From Luzula sylvatica (lineage: Eukaryota > Streptophyta > Magnoliopsida > Poales > Juncaceae), in the NCBI GenBank assembly GCA_946800325.1, contig OX326956.1:51631052-51695051 (forward strand): 64,000 nt of DNA, given 5' to 3'. This document shows, in pieces, positions 59,170 to 64,000 of the stretch (its first letter is position 1; every line of letters begins with the position of its first letter). A model generated the notes under the pieces. The model saw only the letters and a program-made list of their open reading frames with translations. It searched no databases and was not told the DNA's origin. The translations under genes and the position numbers were made by a program.

Positions 59170-60902
59170 TGATATCAAGTCATCCATAGAAATAAAGTTG
59201 TGTCAAATTGGAGTTGGATACTGTTATAATAATTTGGTCAAGATAAGCAATAATGGTAATTAATATCATGCATGGTGAATCTAGGAAATGAAGTAAGAGT
59301 TATTATAATGTATGTTGACTCTTGGAAGTGAAGTTAGCGTTGATTACCTTTAATAGTGTTCTAGTTATTTATGTCTTAGTAGTCTATATAAAGAGTTGTC
59401 ATATGATGTAAGAACTAAATTATATGACTGGAAATTATACTTGTTTGAGTTGAATTCTTTCACTCTTTTCTCTTGAGACTCCGGAAATTCAGAGAGTTGT
59501 ATCCTTTTATCATTTCTGCCTTAGCATATCATCATCTTGTACAAACTGCGTCAATTGATATCAGAGCCAAGGATCGATGCCTGGTTGTGCTAGGCAGCGA
59601 AACGACATCCTTAGTGAAGAAACCGAGTTGAACGGTTTGAGATATCTTGTTCTCAAACAAGACGTTGAGATTGATGAGATAGAAAAACTTGTTCGACAAC
59701 TTCAAGAGAGTATTTCTCTCATAGAAAATACTGGTCATCACCGCGAACGCCGAACGAGGCACGGTTCACCGAGCAGCACAACTATTCGAAGTCGAGATCG
59801 CCGAGCGAGGCACGAATTTTCGAGTAGTTTACACAATGAATATACAAATGACGAAGGCGAGGTAGAGAAGGCACATGTTTTCTCCCTTGCACGTGATGAG
59901 GTTTTGAGTGAAGAAAACACAATTTTCCGACTCGAGCATAAGTAAAGACCGTACAATGCTGCACTTGTAAGAGTTATGATCATATTGCATATGAATGTCC
60001 AAACCAACACGTTTTCACTATTATCGTGGAAAATATTGAACATGAGGAAATATATTACAACACTCCGCCTGTCTACGACGAGGCTCCAGGGGAAGAAGAT
60101 GCGACATATGGTAATATTGGCGTGACCTCGGTTGCTCGTCAAGTCTTAAGTCCAGCATGTCTCCGAATGAGGAATGGTTACGTACGCTGTGGAGAGAACA
60201 TGGAACAAGTTTAATGTTTAGTTCGGCTCGTCATTCTCAAATTCCCGAATGAACAGAGACCGCGATCAAAAGTTTGAGCAACTTAATAAGATGTTTAATC
60301 AGCAAGAAAATACAGCAATGTGATTTATCCCTATGTAAATTTGAATTTTCCTATACAAGCTGAAGCTCTCGAGGGGATACCAATGAACGTGCTAAACAAA
60401 TCAAGGAGATGTATGAACAATTAAAAGTAAAAGTCCGGAAGCAGAGTAAGAAGTATGAGAAGCACGCTAATAAACAATGCAAGCAACATATATTTGAAGA
60501 ACATGCTTTGAAATGTACTTTAAGCAAAACCCATTTATGTCTAGTGTGTTAAGCAAAACTCAAACCACGTACATATAAGGCCTTACGACGAATTGGAGAT
60601 GAGCTAAACTCGAGGACGAGTTCTTCTCAACAAGGGGGAAATGACGCAGGGTGATGTCAAGTCATCCATAAAAATAAAGTTGTCAAATTGGAGTTGGATA
60701 TTGTTATAATAATATGGTCAAGATAACCAATAATGGTAGTTAACATCATACATGCTGAATTTAGGAAATGAAGTAAGAGTTATTATAATGCATGATGACT
60801 CTTGAGAGTGAAGTTAGAGTTAATTACCTTTAATACTGTTCTAGTTATTTGTGTCTTAGTAGTACATATAAAGAGTTATCATTTGATGTAAGAACCAAAT
60901 TA
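59170..60902 (+). mobile_element. Small gypsy-like LTR element, gag only
   Basis: A 5' LTR of about 384 bp (59170-59553) is followed by a tRNA-Met-type primer site (TTGATATCAGAGCC, 59555). The internal region has gag remnants only. A purine tract (AAGGGGGAAATGACGCAGGG) precedes a 3' LTR from 60652 that matches the 5' LTR for about 250 bp and is then cut off at 60902. With no pol it is a non-autonomous element. Confidence 0.75.
59577..60214 (+). pseudogene. Gypsy-type gag remnant
   Basis: The open frame 59577-59945 has a coiled-coil start (VEIDEIEKLVRQLQES) and an Arg-rich middle. After a stop, an out-of-frame segment encodes a CCHC-like knuckle (CCTCKSYDHIAYEC, about 59955-60000). Another frame (60026-60214) has acidic residues and VARQVLSP, as found after the knuckle in plant Ty3/gypsy gag. 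It is broken and not functional as one protein. Confidence 0.65.
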
Positions 60903-60903
60903 T

Positions 60904-61785
60904 TGTTGGTTAATTCTAACCTAGAGGGGGGGGGGGGGGGGGGGGGGGTAAATTCGGTAATCTACCGTACAATTACTTTATCTAATTACCTAATTTACTA
61001 TGCGGAATAAATAATAATTTAAATAAAATAGATGATACCGTAAACACTTGAACACAAGATGTTTTTTAACGAAGTTCGGTAGGTGGTTGCTATGTAGCTT
61101 TAACTCACCCTTTACTCGCTTAATTGACCGACTCAATTAGTTGCGAGTACCTACGTCTCCGGGAATGCCTTGTGCCTCTTTTTGGCGTTCGATTGAATTC
61201 CAACTCACTCGATTACAAGATTTTGCCTAGATCGATTTACACGCTTTCTATCGATCTATAGCGAGGTCTCTTACAAGTTTATTGCACTAGCCTACTACAC
61301 TTTTCACTAATCGAACTACGACGTGATCGGTCACACGAGTGGGAAACGATTAGTGGAGGGATATAGAACTTAGATCAATGATCTAGAAGGGTTTCTCAAA
61401 GCACTCAATGGATATAGCTTATCACGGCTTTTAGGGTTTTCTCTCAAATGTATTGAATGTGTAATGTATGAACAAGTGAGAGAAAACTCCTTGAAGGTTT
61501 CTATTTATACTCTCTATAGAAACCCTACAGGAAATTACTAGTCCGTTCGAACGCACAATATTTCGTTCTGAACGAACAGTAATTTGAACTAGCCGTTTCA
61601 AATAATACAATTGTACTTTTGGCTGTCCATTCGAATGAACACCGTGTTCGTGCGAACGAACTCAATCATACATTGTTTTTATCCGATTCCAGTATCAATA
61701 TTCGTCCAACGCACTTAACTTGTGAGTGAACGAACTGAGGGTTCGTTCGAACGAATACTTTGTTCGTTCGAACGCACACACTACT
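60904..61785. mobile_element. LTR-like sequence truncating the gypsy-like element
   Basis: Starts with TGTTGGTTAATTCTAACC, a typical plant LTR start, and contains a G23 run (60926-60948). A plant-LTR-like stretch around CGAAGTTCGGTAGG and a cluster of GTTCGTTCGAACGAA palindromes (61540-61790) follow. No partner LTR is in the window, so it is a solo or truncated LTR. Assignment is tentative. Confidence 0.4.
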
Positions 61786-64000
61786 GTAAAATTGAAGTGT
61801 AACACAAGGAAAATACTCAATTTTCACATCGTACTCAAAATACTCCGTAATTGAATACTAACACACACAAATTTCAATTTTTTCAAAATTTTCTTAAAAA
61901 TGCAAAAACTGAAGTCTAACACCTTCTAAAAATTCAATTATGATAGTTTTTAAAAAAATGTTAAAATTGAAGTGTAACACAAGCAAAATACTCAATTTTC
62001 ATGTCGTACTCAAAATATTCTATAATTGAAGACTAACACACACAAATTTCATCATTTTCAAAAATTTCTTAAAAATGAAAAATCTGAGGTCTAACACCTT
62101 CAAAAAATTGAATGAAGATATTTTTTTTAAAAATTGTTATAATTTAAGCGTAACACAAGCAAAATACTCAATTTTCATGTCGTACTCAAACTACTCCGTA
62201 ATTGAAGACTAACACACACAAATTTCAATTTTTTCAAAGGTTTCTTAATACTACAAAAACTGAAGTCTGACACCTTCAAAATATTCAACTAAGATATTTT
62301 TTAAAAGATTGTTAAAATTTAAGTTTAACACATGGAAAATACTCAATTTTGATGTCGTACTCAAAATACTCCGTAATTGAAGACTAACACACACAAATTT
62401 CAATATTTTCAAAAATTTCTTAAAAATGCAAAAATTGAAGTCTAACACCTTAAAAAAATTCAATTAAGATATTTTTTTATTAAAAGTTAAAATTGATGTG
62501 TAACACAAACAACATATTCAATTTTGATGTCGTACTCAAAATACTCCGTAATTGAAGAATAACACACACAAATTTCAATTTTTTCAAAAATTTCTCAAAA
62601 ATGCAAAAATAGAAGTCTAACGCCTTCAAAAAATTCAATTATGATATTTTTTTATAAATGTTAAAATTGAAGTGTAACACAAGGAAAATACTCAATTTTC
62701 ACGTCGTACTCAAAATACTCCGTAATTGAATACTAACACACTCAAATTTCAATTTTTTCAAATTTTTTTTAAAAATGCAAAACCTGAAGTCTAACACCTT
62801 CTAAAAATTCAATTATGATAGTTTTTAAAAATATGTTAAAATTGAAGTGTAACACAAGCAAAATACTCAATTTTCATAACGTACTCAAAATACTCTATAA
62901 TTGAAGACTAACACACACAAATTTCATCATTTTCAAAAATTTCTTAAAAATGAAAAATCTGAGGTCTAACACCTTCAAAAAATTGAATGAAGATATTTTT
63001 TTTTTAAAATTGTTATAATTTAAGCGTAACACAAGCAAAATACTCAATTTTCATGTCATACTCAAACTACTCCGTAATTGAAGACTAACACACACAAATT
63101 TCAATTTTTTCAAAGCTTTCTTAAAACTACAAAAACTGAAGTCTGACACCTTCAAAATATTCAACTAAGATATTTTTTAAAAGATTGTTAAAATTTAAGT
63201 TTAACACATGGAAAATACTCAATTTTGATGTCGTACTCAAAATACTCCGTAATTGAAGACTAACACACACAAATTTGAATTTTTTCAAAAATTTCTCAAA
63301 AATGCAAAAACAGTAGTCTAACACCTTAAAAAAAAATTCAATTACGATATTTTTTTAAATTTGAAATAGATGTGTAACACAAACAACATATTCAATTTTC
63401 ATATCGTACTCAAAATACTCCGTAATTGAAGACTAACACACACAAATTTCAATATTTTCAAAAATTTCTTAAAATACAAAAACAGAAGTCTAACACCTTC
63501 AAAAAAAAAATTCAATTATGATATTTTTTTAAAAAATGTTAAAATATTAGTGTAAAACAAGCGAAATACTCAATTTTCATGTGGTACTCAAAATACTCCG
63601 TAATTGAAGACTGACACACACAAATTTTTAATGTTTTTCAAAAATTTCATACAAATGCAAAAACCGAAGTCTAACACCTTCCAAAAATTCAATAATGATA
63701 TTTTTTAAGAAATGTTAAAATTAAAGTATAACACAAGCAAATACTCAATTTTCTCGTCTTACTCAAAATACTCAGTAATTGAAGACTAACACACAAAAAT
63801 TTCAATTTTTTCAAAATTTCTTAAAATTGCAAAAACTAAAGTCTAAAACCTTCAAAAAATCCAGTTAAGATATATTTTTTAAACATGTTAAAATTGAAGT
63901 GTAACGTAAAAAAAATATTCAATTTCCACGTCGTACTCAAAATACTCCGTAACTGAAAACTAACACACAAAAATTTCACAAAATTGCATAAACAGAAGTC
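61786..64000. repeat. Satellite array, about 175-bp monomer
   Basis: Anchored on GTACTCAAAATACTCCGTAA, monomer starts fall at 61831, 62006, 62182 and 62357, i.e. 175-176 bp apart, for about 12.6 copies to the window edge. Monomers are AT-rich with conserved CTAACACACACAAATTTCA and AAGTCTAACACCTT words. Distinctive variants recur every 876 bp (for example 62046 and 62922), so a five-monomer higher-order unit exists. The short open frames inside are repeat artefacts. The array continues beyond the window. Confidence 0.95.

Noticed and set aside
62251..62463. Repeated 70-codon frame (also 63127-63324)
   Set aside because: It recurs at the satellite's 876-bp higher-order period and is a repeat artefact.

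Overview
The window is nuclear DNA of a flowering plant, most likely a eudicot. Five intron-containing plant genes (CHUP1-like, XTH, ACC oxidase-like, beta-galactosidase, alpha/beta hydrolase) sit in AT-rich sequence full of plant transposons: LINE, tRNA-derived SINEs, MULE, Helitrons, MITEs, Ty1/copia and a gypsy-like remnant. I cannot name the species. All exon borders were read by eye from GT/AG sites and unbroken phase, without transcripts.

Layout. 1-1512: a SINE split by a small MITE, then Helitron-type repeats. 1528-7359: a broken LINE on the minus strand, itself carrying a SINE. 10241-12661: CHUP1-like coiled-coil gene. 13005-13236: Mutator-type MITE. 13787-14826: XTH gene. 15263-15745: hAT-like element. 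15795-26007: a direct tandem duplication of about 5.1 kb whose two units differ, as far as I compared them, by one C in a homopolymer; each unit carries the promoter, exon 1 and most of exon 2 of an ACC oxidase-like gene, and only the downstream copy continues into a full gene (25629-26718). 27693-31777: a 17-exon GH35 beta-galactosidase on the minus strand, tail-to-tail with the oxidase gene.

From 32.4 to 61.8 kb the sequence is mostly mobile DNA. A 170-bp foldback MITE and two Helitron ends lead into a complete-looking 4,969-bp MuDR-type MULE (33560-38528) with 258-bp terminal inverted repeats, a 9-bp target duplication, an apparently intact 680-aa transposase, and a second gene on the opposite strand for a 103-aa protein joining an RNase H1 N-terminal (viroplasmin-type) domain to a membrane segment. 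The MULE lies inside a Helitron that is a relative of one in the 5.1-kb duplicated unit. A Ty1/copia element (43763-52338) has nearly identical 1,094-bp LTRs but decayed coding domains, and it interrupts a short open frame. Then come a 1.4-kb array of short T-rich repeats, another Helitron, an alpha/beta hydrolase gene (57377-58747), a small gypsy-like element cut by a second LTR-like sequence, and from about 61.79 kb to the window edge a satellite of about 175-bp monomers with a five-monomer higher-order period of 876 bp.

The five host genes are unrelated in pathway and are single plant transcription units. The items most worth following are the MULE accessory protein, the recent 5.1-kb duplication that copied a gene start, the conserved palindrome in the copia LTR/leader repeats, and the higher-order satellite.
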